A DNA stretch of 64,000 bases from Pseudobdellovibrio sp031428275 (GCA_031428275.1 JANPPC010000001.1:62001-126000), one strand, 5' to 3'. Counted from the first letter of the stretch, positions 35,078 through 44,633 are shown. Numbers and translations are program-made. Notes: a model not told the origin generated them from the sequence alone.

Positions 35078-35596
35078 ATGGAAAAAACCACCTGTTACTT
35101 ATGTCAAAAGCCGAAAGCAACACTTCAATGCGGGCTTTGCACCGAAGCTATTTGTAAAAGCTGTACTCGATTTTTAGAAGAAGAGACTTTTTCATTTTTT
35201 AAAAAGATACCGGCGCATTTATCGCACACTACTTACTGCGAACCTTGCTATCACAATAACGTCGAGCCTGAGTTCTCAAACTATGAAGACATTATTGCCA
35301 AAGCTAAAAATATTTTAGTATTTTCGAAAACTCAAGGCAAAGAAACACGTTTAATTAAACGTATTGAAGACCCGGTATCTGTAATCAAATGTAATGACTA
35401 CGATGAAACTATTTTGCGTCTTGCATTCTTTGCAGCCGAATCTGGATATAACGCTATTATCGATGTTGATTTAAAGTCAGAAAAAATTCGTAAGGGTGGC
35501 TACCAGACCTCTGAATGGACTGGCACAGCTATACCTGCACAGGTTACGGATGCAAAATTAATTAAAGACCGCTCGACCTGGAGCGATCCTAACTAA
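35078..35596 (+). CDS. Zinc-finger protein with C-terminal YbjQ-like segment
   Basis: 172 residues from ATG 35078 (a GTG at 35063 is possible). N-terminal 65 residues carry CYLCQKPKATLQCGLCTEAICKSC and YCEPC, a B-box/FYVE-like zinc pattern. The C-terminal part (ILVFSKTQGKET to VTDAKL) resembles the heavy-metal-binding YbjQ/UPF0145 fold in length and periodicity; that is tentative. No signal peptide. Confidence 0.6.
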   Translation: MEKTTCYLCQKPKATLQCGLCTEAICKSCTRFLEEETFSFFKKIPAHLSHTTYCEPCYHNNVEPEFSNYEDIIAKAKNILVFSKTQGKETRLIKRIEDPVSVIKCNDYDETILRLAFFAAESGYNAIIDVDLKSEKIRKGGYQTSEWTGTAIPAQVTDAKLIKDRSTWSDPN

Positions 35597-35614
35597 CCAT
35601 TTATTTTTTTGTAT

Positions 35615-36190
35615 CTAGCGTGACAATGTGGGTGCGTAAAACTGCGAGCTGTATTGACTTGGCGTCAACATCTCGTAGCGCAAATAATCTTCACATTTTA
35701 CTAAATAGTCAGCGGCTAATTTTTCTAAAATCTTGGCGTTAAAGTATTTTTTGACTAAAGGAAACATCTGTCGTTCTTCTTGAAGATGAGTTTTAACGAT
35801 GATCGCAAGCACTTTGGCTTTCCCTTCAACTTCTTCAGACCAAGCCGTGCTAAAATCCATGTCGCGAATCTCACTAGCTAGTTGATAGATAATATTATGC
35901 TCGTCTTGGCCCACCACGCCCTCAAGGCGCGCATCTTTTCTGTCGACTTGAAGCAGTGCTGCGTACAAGGTTTCTTCTTCAGCCTTCGCGTGCATGTGAA
36001 GAATATGCAAAAACTGATAAAGGTAGTTTTGCTTATCATAGTTTGAGGTCTGTGAATCAGTTAATACTTCGATGCAAGTTTCTAGATAGCTGTGGTGTTT
36101 TTCGACCATTTCAAGTAACCCGGTTCTATTTTCAGAGTCTTTAATAAATGTATTTTTCAAATCGATAAGAATTCTGTTGTCGCATTTCAT
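35615..36190 (-). CDS. Hemerythrin-like HHE protein
   Basis: 191 residues. The four-helix di-iron ligands are visible: EKHHSYLE near residue 31, HAKAEEETLY near 72, DEHNII near 98 and HLQEERQMFP near 135. Such proteins bind O2, NO or handle iron in the cytosol. GGAGG precedes ATG 36190. Divergent from an MFS gene across a 230-bp region in which I see no clear FNR or NsrR site. Confidence 0.9.
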   Translation of the reverse strand: MKCDNRILIDLKNTFIKDSENRTGLLEMVEKHHSYLETCIEVLTDSQTSNYDKQNYLYQFLHILHMHAKAEEETLYAALLQVDRKDARLEGVVGQDEHNIIYQLASEIRDMDFSTAWSEEVEGKAKVLAIIVKTHLQEERQMFPLVKKYFNAKILEKLAADYLVKCEDYLRYEMLTPSQYSSQFYAPTLSR

Positions 36191-36423
36191 AAAATATCCT
36201 CCGTGTAATATTCTATGAAGTGCAAGATCAGCACCATCTGATAGGGCGCCGCTAAGTAAGACAATTCAATGCATTGGGGTTTTTTTCCCGAAACCTCAGC
36301 TTTTTGGGATTCCGTTTTGCCTATTAATTCACGGTCCTATTAAAAACACGAGTTGGAAGAATTCGTTGATTGTAACATTAATTAAAATTAAACTTAAACC
36401 TACCTTTTTTGAAGCGAGCCTCC

Positions 36424-37677
36424 GTGAAAGAAAAAACGAATTTAGACCTTAGCTTTACTCGCTACCAAATATTTGTCGTAGCTATGATGGCTTTCTTGCA
36501 ATTCACGATTATGTTAGACTTTATGATAATGTCGCCGCTAGGTGCTATGATGATGCCGGCATTAAAAATAACTCCCGCTCAATTTGGAGTCGTAGTTTCA
36601 GCCTATGCTTTTAGCGCAGGTATTTCCGGCTTATTAGCAGCTGGGTTCGCCGATCGCTTCGATCGAAAAAGATTGCTTCTGTTTTTTTACATCGGATTCA
36701 TATTGGGCACTTTATTTTGTGCACTAGCTCCGAGTTATCATTTTCTAGTAGCCGCTCGAATGGTTACAGGTATTTTTGGTGGAGTGATCGGTTCAATCGT
36801 ATTTGCTATTACAACCGACTTGTTTCCGCTTTCAATGCGCGGACGCGTGATGGGTTACGTGCAGACGGCATTCGCCGCCAGCCAAATTTTAGGTATACCA
36901 GCGGGGCTATTTATTTCTAATTTGTGGGGCTGGCATGCGCCGTTTTTAATGATCGTGGCGGTTGGTTCGGTTGTTGGTATTTTTATCTTCGCATTTTTAA
37001 AGCCGATTGATGCCCATTTGAAAATAAATACCGATACGAATGCATTTCGTCACGTAATGAATACGATCTCGAACCCGAGTTATCTTTTAGCGTTCTCGAC
37101 GACGGCGTTACTAACAACGGGCGGTTTTATGTTGATGCCGTTTGGCAGTGATTTCACGGTTCATAATTTGGGTATCGAAATTCAGAATTTACCGATGATC
37201 TATTTGATCACCGGTATTTGCGCAATTTTCATTGGTCCTTTAGTGGGTCGGGCTAGTGATGCCTTCGGTAGTTTAAAAACTTTCAACTTCGGAGCATTGC
37301 TAACGATCATTATGGTTTTGATATATACGAACTTGGGTAAGACTCCATTAGCTTGGGTCATCGTAGTTAATACAGTTATGTTCATCGGTATTTTTTCAAG
37401 AATGATTCCGTCACAAACTCTTATGTCAGCTATTCCGGCACAAGACAGTCGCGGAGCTTTCATGGCCGTTAGTTCGTCGTTACAAAACATATCCGGAGGA
37501 GTCGCTTCGGTTATCGCGGGTCTTATCGTTGTTAAAGAACCAGGTGGTAGATTAGATCACTTCGATACACTAGGTTATATTTTAGTAGGCACGGTTATCA
37601 TTACGATGCTGATGATGTACATTATTAGTAAATCAATCGCGAACAAAAAATTGATGGCGAATCTTAAAAAGGTCTAG
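36424..37677 (+). CDS. MFS transporter (AraJ-like)
   Basis: About 417 residues and 12 helices. LDFMIMSPLGAMMMPAL, the loop 2-3 motif AGFADRFDRKRLLL, and GRVMGYVQTAFAASQILGIPAG are typical of the AraJ/sugar-efflux DHA1 group. Substrate unknown. The start is uncertain: GTG 36424 is preferred; a TTG at 36409 is the alternative. Fourth MFS transporter of the window. Confidence 0.85.
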   Translation: MKEKTNLDLSFTRYQIFVVAMMAFLQFTIMLDFMIMSPLGAMMMPALKITPAQFGVVVSAYAFSAGISGLLAAGFADRFDRKRLLLFFYIGFILGTLFCALAPSYHFLVAARMVTGIFGGVIGSIVFAITTDLFPLSMRGRVMGYVQTAFAASQILGIPAGLFISNLWGWHAPFLMIVAVGSVVGIFIFAFLKPIDAHLKINTDTNAFRHVMNTISNPSYLLAFSTTALLTTGGFMLMPFGSDFTVHNLGIEIQNLPMIYLITGICAIFIGPLVGRASDAFGSLKTFNFGALLTIIMVLIYTNLGKTPLAWVIVVNTVMFIGIFSRMIPSQTLMSAIPAQDSRGAFMAVSSSLQNISGGVASVIAGLIVVKEPGGRLDHFDTLGYILVGTVIITMLMMYIISKSIANKKLMANLKKV

Positions 37678-37716
37678 AAACTTTTTTGCCCCTAAAAAAA
37701 ATCACTTTCAGCTTAA

Positions 37717-37735
37717 TTGGGGCTTAGTTCCCCAA
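37717..37735 (+). terminator. GC-rich hairpin between MFS and OMP genes
   Basis: TTGGGG (37717-37722) and CCCCAA (37730-37735) with a 7-nt loop, no T-run. It could end the MFS transcript or start a structured leader; CCGG repeats follow at 37740-37754. Confidence 0.35.
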
Positions 37736-37820
37736 ATTACCGGTAAAAAGCCGGCACTGTATTTTGCATGTCCAGGGAAAGTAAGCGAAAGCTATTAACA
37801 CGAAAAGAAAGAGGTTTTCT

Positions 37821-38384
37821 ATGAATAAAAAAATATATATGACTGCTATTTGTGCATTGTTTGTTACAGCAGGTGCGCATGCAAAAGAGGTTTTAACTCC
37901 AGCTTTACGTTCTAGTTTTCCTCACCCACAAAAAGTAACTGAAAGTTCTCAATGGAAACCACATATTGGTATTTTGGCGGGTGCTGCAATTCCTGAAGGA
38001 AGCGGTAATAGTTCAGCTGAGCTTGGCTTAGATATAGGTTATCAACCATATGTACCTTTCGGATTGGGTGCTGAGTACGTACACTCTCGCTTTGATGACG
38101 GGGTGACGACTGCAGATCGCAATACATTATGGGTAAAGGCTACATACAATTTCGGCGGTGAAATAGAAATCCTAAGATATTCATATATGGGTGTCGGCGT
38201 GGGCGCGGTATTCGCAGATTCAGATACAGCAATTGCTGGAGCTCCGATCCTTGGCTTCGATATACCACTTCAACTTTCACAAGACGAGAAAATTTCTTTA
38301 GGTGCTAATGCGAAATACGCGATCGTAGGCGACAACCAAACTGACGCCACATCAATCAACGGCGTGGTCAAATACTGGTACTAG
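37821..38384 (+). CDS. Small outer-membrane beta-barrel protein
   Basis: 187 residues: signal peptide (cleavage AHA-KE), then an eight-strand-like barrel (ELGLDIGYQPYVPFGLGAEYVHSRF, LRYSYMGVGVGAVF) ending in VVKYWY with terminal aromatic residues. This is the OmpW/OmpA-type small barrel class. AAAGAGG lies 7 nt before ATG 37821. It has a 140-nt leader with hairpins. Confidence 0.75.
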   Translation: MNKKIYMTAICALFVTAGAHAKEVLTPALRSSFPHPQKVTESSQWKPHIGILAGAAIPEGSGNSSAELGLDIGYQPYVPFGLGAEYVHSRFDDGVTTADRNTLWVKATYNFGGEIEILRYSYMGVGVGAVFADSDTAIAGAPILGFDIPLQLSQDEKISLGANAKYAIVGDNQTDATSINGVVKYWY

Positions 38385-38430
38385 GTTAAAAATTTAATCG
38401 GTTAAAGTATCGTAGCCTAAATACTTATTA

Positions 38431-38462
38431 AACCCAGCCGAAGCTTCTTCTTCTGCTGGGTT
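38431..38462 (+). terminator. Terminator-like hairpin
   Basis: AACCCAGC (38431-38438) and GCTGGGTT (38455-38462) form an 8-bp stem with a 16-nt loop, followed by a short T-rich tract. Likely ends the OMP gene. Confidence 0.5.
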
Positions 38463-38536
38463 GTTCACTTTTAACATCTCAAAACTTTACATTTATAATT
38501 TCGCGTGGCTAAAGTAGGCTTATAAGGATACTTATT

Positions 38537-40528
38537 GTGTCGGAACAAGATGTTAAGCAGCAGAATCGTAATTTCTTTTGGTCACGAGTGGCCATTTTTT
38601 TATTTTTTATACTACTTATTTGCGTCAAACTTTTTCCTCCAACGGCGTGGATGGGCAACTTAACTAAAAACTATCTTCCCGTTCACATCGTTCTCGAGTT
38701 TATCGGAATTCTGATTTCATTTGCAATTTTCACGGTGGGTTGGGCAACCTATCAAAATGCAAAATCAACCGACATACTGGTATTAAGCGTTGTTAGCTTT
38801 ATGGTGGGCTGTTTAGACCTAGGCCACACATTATCGTTTACGGGAATGCCTGATTTTGTAACACCAAGCGGTCCAAATAAATCGATTCACTTTTGGCTAG
38901 TGGGGCGATTGACCGGATCAATCGGGTTCTTAATTGTGAGTCTGTCGAAACCTCGCGAATTCAAAATAAAACGACTTCGTTTTATTATGATGCTGGGAGC
39001 TATCCTTTGGGTTGCGATGTGGTTTTATTTAATTCTATACAAGCCAGATGACTTGCCCGTGATGTTTATTCCAGGGATGGGGTTGCAGCCCCTCAAGGTC
39101 GTTTTAGAGTGGTCGGCCGTTATCATTTCTTTTGTTTCGGGCGTGCTTTTTTTTCGGCAGGGTTTAAGAAAAAATCTTTTCAGCCTACACTGGATTGGTT
39201 GTTCATCGATCCTTTTCGCGATGAGCGGCTATTTCTTTACAATCTATCGTGATTTTGATGATTTATATAATTTTTTTGGACACGTCTACAAAGCGGTCGC
39301 ATTTATTTTAGTTTACCGTGCCGTATTTATCGAGTGCGTGTCTAAACCTTACGACGAAGCCCGCGTTTCGGCAAAAGAAGCTCTTGAAGCCAACATTTCG
39401 AAAAGTCGTTTTTTAGCGAATGTGTCGCACGAATTTCGTACTCCGCTCGGAGTTATTGCCGGTTTCAGCGAAATGTTATTAGAATCAAAATCCTTGGTTC
39501 CCGAAAATCGTCGCTGGGCCGAAATAATTTCACGTAATTCTCGTCAACTTCGCGTGCTAATTGATGACCTGCTGGATCTAGCGAAAGCTGAACACGAAAA
39601 AATTTCGGTTGAATTCTGTATGTTTCATCCGTCGGAAATGATTGAAGACGTAGTTAACAGTCTCAGATTGCAAGCGGATAAAAAGGGTATCACCGTCTCT
39701 TTTAATAATGCCTTGCCCAAAGACTTTGTGATTAACAGCGATCAATTTCGGTTTAGTCAAATTTTATTAAATGTTGTGGGTAATGCTATTAAATTTACTT
39801 CTTACGGCGGAGTTGAGGTTTCTTTATCCTTTTTGCCAGATCAGAAAAAAATCGAAATTTTAGTTAAAGATAGTGGAATAGGAATCGACACAAACCAAGC
39901 TGGTAAGTTATTTAAGCCGTTTGCCCAAGCCGACGACCCAATGAACCGACGCTTTGGCGGAACCGGTCTTGGCTTAGCCCTTTCACAAAAATTAGCGAAT
40001 CTTCTGGGCGGAGATCTTTGGTTACAGAGTAGTGAACCGGGTCAGGGTAGCACTTTTATATTCACTATCGCTGACCAACTTGTTCTAGGAAGCTCATCCA
40101 TATTAAATCCTAAATTAAGCGAAATTAAACGAATTGAAGCGTTGGGTGAATTTGCTGGTCTTCGCATACTAGCGGCTGAAGATTCTTTAGATAACCAAAG
40201 TCTACTTTCAATTTATCTACAGGCAACAGGCGCCCAGCTAACGTTTGCGAATAATGGTCGTGAAGCGGTCGAACTGGCTCAGCAACAGGCCTACGACCTG
40301 ATCTTAATGGACATTCAAATGCCGCTGGTTGATGGTTTTGAAGCGGTGAATTTGTTACGTGAAGCTAAATGGCAAGGGCCGATCTTGGCTTTGTCGGCGC
40401 ATGCCCATGCGCCCGAACGTGAGCGCGCATTACAGAATGGGTTCGATGACTATTTAGTGAAGCCCATCTCGCGAGCCAAGCTGTTAAAAGCAATTGCTGA
40501 TTATCGACCTAAAAACCCGAAAATTTAA
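38537..40528 (+). CDS. MASE3 hybrid sensor histidine kinase
   Basis: 663 residues. Residues about 10-265 are a multi-helix MASE3 sensor domain (GHTLSFTGMPDF, HFWLVGRL). A HisKA domain follows with phospho-acceptor H298 in ANVSHEFRTPL. The HATPase region has NAIKF, DSGIGID, GGTGLGLALS. A receiver domain (about 540-655) carries LMDIQMP with the phospho-Asp, then SAHAH and LVKPIS. It likely feeds a phosphorelay through an HPt protein not encoded here. GTG 38537 is preceded by AAGGAT. The signal is unknown. Confidence 0.92.
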   Translation: MSEQDVKQQNRNFFWSRVAIFLFFILLICVKLFPPTAWMGNLTKNYLPVHIVLEFIGILISFAIFTVGWATYQNAKSTDILVLSVVSFMVGCLDLGHTLSFTGMPDFVTPSGPNKSIHFWLVGRLTGSIGFLIVSLSKPREFKIKRLRFIMMLGAILWVAMWFYLILYKPDDLPVMFIPGMGLQPLKVVLEWSAVIISFVSGVLFFRQGLRKNLFSLHWIGCSSILFAMSGYFFTIYRDFDDLYNFFGHVYKAVAFILVYRAVFIECVSKPYDEARVSAKEALEANISKSRFLANVSHEFRTPLGVIAGFSEMLLESKSLVPENRRWAEIISRNSRQLRVLIDDLLDLAKAEHEKISVEFCMFHPSEMIEDVVNSLRLQADKKGITVSFNNALPKDFVINSDQFRFSQILLNVVGNAIKFTSYGGVEVSLSFLPDQKKIEILVKDSGIGIDTNQAGKLFKPFAQADDPMNRRFGGTGLGLALSQKLANLLGGDLWLQSSEPGQGSTFIFTIADQLVLGSSSILNPKLSEIKRIEALGEFAGLRILAAEDSLDNQSLLSIYLQATGAQLTFANNGREAVELAQQQAYDLILMDIQMPLVDGFEAVNLLREAKWQGPILALSAHAHAPERERALQNGFDDYLVKPISRAKLLKAIADYRPKNPKI

Positions 40529-40630
40529 ATTAAGCACGGCATTTGCTTTTGTAACTCGTAACACAATAAAGTCGTTTGGATTGGGGATTTTTTCCTTACC
40601 TCTAAAGATTAATTCAACAAGGGGATTATT

Positions 40631-41656
40631 ATGAAAATGATATGTACGACATCTGCACTGACAGTTGCTTTGGCATTTGCAGGAACTGCTGCTTTGGCTA
40701 AAATGGGAAAACCTGACCGCGATATGGATAAAGTTTTAACCGAGTTGCAAGCCAAAGGTGGTAAACCAATTGAATCTTTGACTGCTGCTGAGGCTCGTAT
40801 GCAGCCAACTCCGGCTGACGCAGTAAAAACTCTTATGGAGAAACAAAAGAAAACAAAACAGCCCGATCTTGCCGAAGTTCGTGACATCGAACTTGATGGC
40901 GCAGCGGGAAAAATCGCGGCACGCGTTTATATTCCTAAGGCTAAAGGCCCACTTCCGGTGGTTGTGTACTATCACGGCGGTGGCTTCGTTATAGCTACGA
41001 ATGATGTTTACGATGCGACTCCACGTTCTTTAGCTGAACAAACGAAAGCCATTTTTGTCTCAGTTGAATACCGCAAAGCGCCTGAATTTAAATTTCCAGC
41101 CGCCCACGAAGACGCATTTTCCGCTTATAGATGGGTTGTACTAAACGCAAAAAGTCTTGGCGGAGACCCGACGAAGGTTGCAGTTGCCGGTGAAAGCGCA
41201 GGAGCTAACCTAGCATTAAACGTGGCTATTAAGGCACGTGATGAAAAAGCTCAATTGCCAACACACGAATTACTAGTTTACCCAGTAGCTGGCAATAATA
41301 TGGATAATGAATCATATAAAGAAAACGCTGAAGCAAAGCCATTGAATAAACCCATGATGCAATGGTTTGTAAAAAATTACTTACGTACTCCTGCTGATGC
41401 CAACGACCCACGTATTAATTTAGTTGCGGCAAACTTGAAAGGTTTACCGCCGGCGACTGTTATAACGGCTGAGATCGATCCGTTAAGAACAGAAGGCAAA
41501 GACCTAGCTGGTAAATTAAAAGATGCGGGTGTAAAAGTTGAATACAAAAACTATAACGGTGTAACGCATGAGTTTTTTGGTATGGCCAATATAGTTGGTG
41601 AAGCCAAATCGGCACAAAAATTTGCTGCAAAAGAACTTAAAAAATCTTTTAAATAA
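40631..41656 (+). CDS. Exported alpha/beta hydrolase (HSL-type esterase)
   Basis: 341 residues with a signal peptide (cleavage near AALA-KM). HSL-family oxyanion motif YYHGGGF, nucleophile GESAG, catalytic Asp in AEIDPLR and His in VTHEFFG. It probably hydrolyses short-chain esters in the periplasm or outside. GGGG-ATT lies before ATG 40631. Single gene. Confidence 0.9.
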   Translation: MKMICTTSALTVALAFAGTAALAKMGKPDRDMDKVLTELQAKGGKPIESLTAAEARMQPTPADAVKTLMEKQKKTKQPDLAEVRDIELDGAAGKIAARVYIPKAKGPLPVVVYYHGGGFVIATNDVYDATPRSLAEQTKAIFVSVEYRKAPEFKFPAAHEDAFSAYRWVVLNAKSLGGDPTKVAVAGESAGANLALNVAIKARDEKAQLPTHELLVYPVAGNNMDNESYKENAEAKPLNKPMMQWFVKNYLRTPADANDPRINLVAANLKGLPPATVITAEIDPLRTEGKDLAGKLKDAGVKVEYKNYNGVTHEFFGMANIVGEAKSAQKFAAKELKKSFK

Positions 41657-41664
41657 ACTCTAAA

Positions 41665-42492
41665 TTAAGTTTTCATCCATCCTTGTACAGAGTCTCTATA
41701 AAAACTTTGTACAAGGATAGGCGTGAACTTGAAGTCTACTTGTAAATCATATCTTGAAATAACAAGTCTGGGTTGTTGATGATCTTCGGCTTCAATATCA
41801 ATTAAATTAAATGAATTCGGAGCGCCTGATCGGGTTCTCCATGATAAGCAAGTTCCAGCAACTGAGATAATGCTTTGCCTTTTTACTTGAGGATAGCGCT
41901 CGCCGGATAAGCTAACGTAAGGGTCATGAATATGGCCGCCTAAAATAAGATCGACCTCAGATTTCGCGAAAACTTTCATAACTTCTTCGCGATTACGTAA
42001 AAGATTTTTTTCATCGACACGCTTTGGGCAATCCATAGGGTGATGAAAGCAAGCAACCCTTACTCCGGTCTTTTTTTGAATTCCGTGAATAACTTTCTTA
42101 ATTTGGCTAGCGCTTAGTTCGCCCTGAATATGGCGAAAACGACTGGTCGAATTCAAAGTGAAGACCTGAACCTGCTCAATCAGAATTTTTTTCTCTAATA
42201 GACCACGAAACACCTTTTTAAAATTCTTATAAGGTGTAAATAATCTAGAAAAAATATTGAACAACGGAATATCATGATTGCCGGGCACAATCGCCCAATT
42301 AAACTCACTCAAACTATTAACAAAAAGGCCAGCCGCTTGAAACTGGCTACAGTGCGCTCGCTGGGTGATGTCTCCGGATAGAATGACCAAATCAGACTTT
42401 AAGTTTTTTAACGAGTCAGTAAGTGCCTTAACTACTTCCGGAAGATTTGCACCGAAATGCGGGTCTGATAAATGGGCTATACGAATTTTCAT
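41665..42492 (-). CDS. Metallophosphoesterase (calcineurin-like)
   Basis: 275 residues. Metal-ligand motifs: HLSDPHFG (residues 7-14), ILSGDITQR, VPGNHD, FHHPMD and LGGHIHD. This is the CpdA-like/UDP-diacylglucosamine-like superfamily; cyclic-nucleotide, lipid or other phosphodiester substrate cannot be told. It starts 1 nt after the lipid kinase stop, last gene of a four-gene operon. Confidence 0.88.
   Translation of the reverse strand: MKIRIAHLSDPHFGANLPEVVKALTDSLKNLKSDLVILSGDITQRAHCSQFQAAGLFVNSLSEFNWAIVPGNHDIPLFNIFSRLFTPYKNFKKVFRGLLEKKILIEQVQVFTLNSTSRFRHIQGELSASQIKKVIHGIQKKTGVRVACFHHPMDCPKRVDEKNLLRNREEVMKVFAKSEVDLILGGHIHDPYVSLSGERYPQVKRQSIISVAGTCLSWRTRSGAPNSFNLIDIEAEDHQQPRLVISRYDLQVDFKFTPILVQSFYRDSVQGWMKT
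41679..41718. repeat. Perfect inverted repeat at a convergent gene junction
   Basis: ATCCTTGTACA (41679-41689) and TGTACAAGGAT (41708-41718): 11-bp arms with an 18-nt loop, inside the last codons of the phosphoesterase gene and 23 nt after the esterase stop. It may terminate or stabilise either transcript. Confidence 0.75.
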
Positions 42493-42493
42493 T

Positions 42494-43405
42494 TTAAATT
42501 GGCTCGGAAGGTTTCATAAGTTTAAGCGCTTTAGGTAAAGATTTAATTGTTAGAGGTGAATCTAGTAAAAACATTTCTCCGTCTAAAGCTACACTTGATT
42601 TTTTACGACGATGAGTTTCAATCGAAAGCTCGTCGACGCAAAAACTTGTTAAGCCTTCATCGTTATCAAGGGTGCTGGCAAAGCCGCGAAAAATAACGCG
42701 AAATATTTCCCAAGTTTTAAGCGGCTTCATTAATACAACCGCTAACATATCGCGCTTCATGCAATCGGCGACGTCCATCGAGAGGTCGCGTAACTGTAAA
42801 GCGTTATTACCGATGAAGACCATTGGCGTTTGCAATTTTTTTTTCGTGTTTTCAGAAGTTAACGTTATATCTAGCAATCGGTGCCCTTGAATCAAGCTAA
42901 CGATCGTCGAAATAACAACAACTATACGATTACGACCAAAGCGACTGGTGCGCAGCTCGCGGTCACGAATCGACTTAGCATAAAGCCCAAGGCTAGCGTT
43001 AATAAGAAAAGTTCGACCGTTTACTTCGCCAAGGCGAACCTCTTTGACTGTGCCCGTTAAGGCTACGCGAAAAGCTTGCTCATGATCTTCAGGTAACTTG
43101 TGTGTGCGTGCAAAAAAATTAAAAGTACCGCAGCCAATAACGCCGTAACGAATATTGCGGCCCTGAACTTTTTCGGCAACTCCTCGAATGGTCCCATCGC
43201 CACCGGCTGCAACCACGATGCCCTCATCTTTCTCTGCTGCATCGGCGGCTTTTTCGGCCTGATGATCAAATTGTTCTGGGTTCTCTATTTCGTAGTGAAT
43301 TAATTTAAATCCAAGTTCATCACAGACTTTTTTTGCCATTGTTGGTATATCAACACCAGCACCTTTACCTGAATTTTTATTGGCTATTAAATGAACGTTT
43401 TTCAT
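42494..43405 (-). CDS. Diacylglycerol kinase-family lipid kinase
   Basis: 303 residues, DAGK/YegS-type. N-terminal NKNSGKG, the ATP-binding GGDGTIRGVAE and GVIGCGTFNFFAR, and the conserved FLINASLG. Members phosphorylate diacylglycerol or related lipids at the membrane face. It sits 3 nt after the holin-like gene and 1 nt before the phosphoesterase, indicating an operon for membrane-lipid turnover. Confidence 0.9.
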   Translation of the reverse strand: MKNVHLIANKNSGKGAGVDIPTMAKKVCDELGFKLIHYEIENPEQFDHQAEKAADAAEKDEGIVVAAGGDGTIRGVAEKVQGRNIRYGVIGCGTFNFFARTHKLPEDHEQAFRVALTGTVKEVRLGEVNGRTFLINASLGLYAKSIRDRELRTSRFGRNRIVVVISTIVSLIQGHRLLDITLTSENTKKKLQTPMVFIGNNALQLRDLSMDVADCMKRDMLAVVLMKPLKTWEIFRVIFRGFASTLDNDEGLTSFCVDELSIETHRRKKSSVALDGEMFLLDSPLTIKSLPKALKLMKPSEPI

Positions 43406-43408
43406 CGG

Positions 43409-43771
43409 TTACACCAGAACAAAGTGAAGAATGGCGTTTACAATTGCTAATACCAGGGCGCCCAGAATAGCTGCAGTCCAAGTTTTAACTTCAAACCCTG
43501 ATAGAAAGGCCGCGGCAATCTTAATAACGATACCATTGATAACAAAAGTAAATAAGCCCAAGGTAATTAAATTGATTGGTAAGGTTAAGAAGAACAGAAC
43601 TGGCCAAATAAATGTATTAACTAAACCGATAACAATCGCAGCAATAAGCGCAGCCCAAAATCCAGAAACTTTAAACCCGGGAATTACTTTTGAAGTAATA
43701 ATCACGGCTAAAGCTGATACTACCCAGTAAACAATGTAATAAAAAATTGAATGTGAATCTGCTGGAGCCAT
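43409..43771 (-). CDS. Phage_holin_4_2-type membrane protein
   Basis: 120 residues, four hydrophobic helices with the family motif IPGFKVSGFWAALIAAIVIGLVNTF-like region and LTLPINLITLGLFTFVIN. Despite the family name these are chromosomal membrane proteins of unknown function; no phage genes lie near. It is co-transcribed with a lipid kinase and phosphoesterase. Confidence 0.85.
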   Translation of the reverse strand: MAPADSHSIFYYIVYWVVSALAVIITSKVIPGFKVSGFWAALIAAIVIGLVNTFIWPVLFFLTLPINLITLGLFTFVINGIVIKIAAAFLSGFEVKTWTAAILGALVLAIVNAILHFVLV

Positions 43772-43794
43772 ACAAGTAAGTTTCCTTTTCTTTT

Positions 43795-44466
43795 TTAAAT
43801 TTTTGAAGTCGTTGAAGTCATTGGTGTACTAACCTGTTTATCTAAATACTTTCTCACTAAAGATCCTTCAGGCATATACTTATTGATAATTTTTTGAGCT
43901 TCGATCGTTTTCATGGTCTTTGAGGTTGTTAGAAGCATTTCGTAAAGATTCTTCGTAGCGCCGACCGCAAGCGACGGGAAGGCTCCATCATCAACTTCAC
44001 CATACGCAACAACTAGAAATTTCGAAAATAATTCTTTCATGCCCCGGTTGTAATGCTTTTCATTTTCTTTACCACGTAAATCCGTCAATTTTTTAAGCTG
44101 CTTAGTAGATAGGGGTGAATCGCTTTCAAGACATTCTAAAAGTTCACGCGCGGATCGGCTAACCTGAGGTTCATCAAAAAATCTTCTGTTTAAACAGAGT
44201 AGGGCGATAAAAAGATCTTTCGAAAAGAAAGTAGCGCGGCCTTGATACCATTTCGAATAAACAACTTCCCCACTCTCCGAAAGTTTTTTCATCAGGCTCC
44301 ACAAATCACTAACCCGATTGTCGCCGCTGTCATCCCACTCCCAGCGCATTTTTGTACGCGGATAAAATTCTGACCAAAGCGACGCGGGCTCTTTTTGATT
44401 ATTAATCGGAAACACTAAAAGTATTCCTCTATGATTAATTTTTGTGACTGCGCTTTTTTGATTCAT
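43795..44466 (-). CDS. Conserved protein, possibly winged-helix (AlkZ-related)
   Basis: 223 residues from ATG 44466, preceded by GGAAGAG. Pattern LWSEFYPRTKMRWEWDD, GDNRVSDLW and YSKWYQGRATFFS recalls small uncharacterised proteins related to the AlkZ/HTH_42 DNA-glycosylase group; this is tentative. The C-terminal half is helical and Lys-rich. First gene of the four-gene operon ending at 41665. Confidence 0.6.
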   Translation of the reverse strand: MNQKSAVTKINHRGILLVFPINNQKEPASLWSEFYPRTKMRWEWDDSGDNRVSDLWSLMKKLSESGEVVYSKWYQGRATFFSKDLFIALLCLNRRFFDEPQVSRSARELLECLESDSPLSTKQLKKLTDLRGKENEKHYNRGMKELFSKFLVVAYGEVDDGAFPSLAVGATKNLYEMLLTTSKTMKTIEAQKIINKYMPEGSLVRKYLDKQVSTPMTSTTSKI

Positions 44467-44633
44467 ACTCTTCCTATTTTTCAAATCTTATTCTACTCAC
44501 AATTTTTGGCAAGGGCTAGAGCGCCTCGTAGAAATATTTCTCGGTCAGCATTGGGTCAAATAGCCACAAAGCACAACCTTAAAACCCTTAAGAGCTATTT
44601 AAATCTGGAACGGCCGTTGCTACTTTAGTTGAT

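Noticed and set aside
36191..36423. FNR or NsrR site between hemerythrin and the MFS gene
   Set aside because: TTGATTGTAACATT lacks the second half-site; no convincing palindrome.
43409..43771. Phage remnant suggested by the holin family name
   Set aside because: No other phage genes nearby; the family is largely chromosomal.
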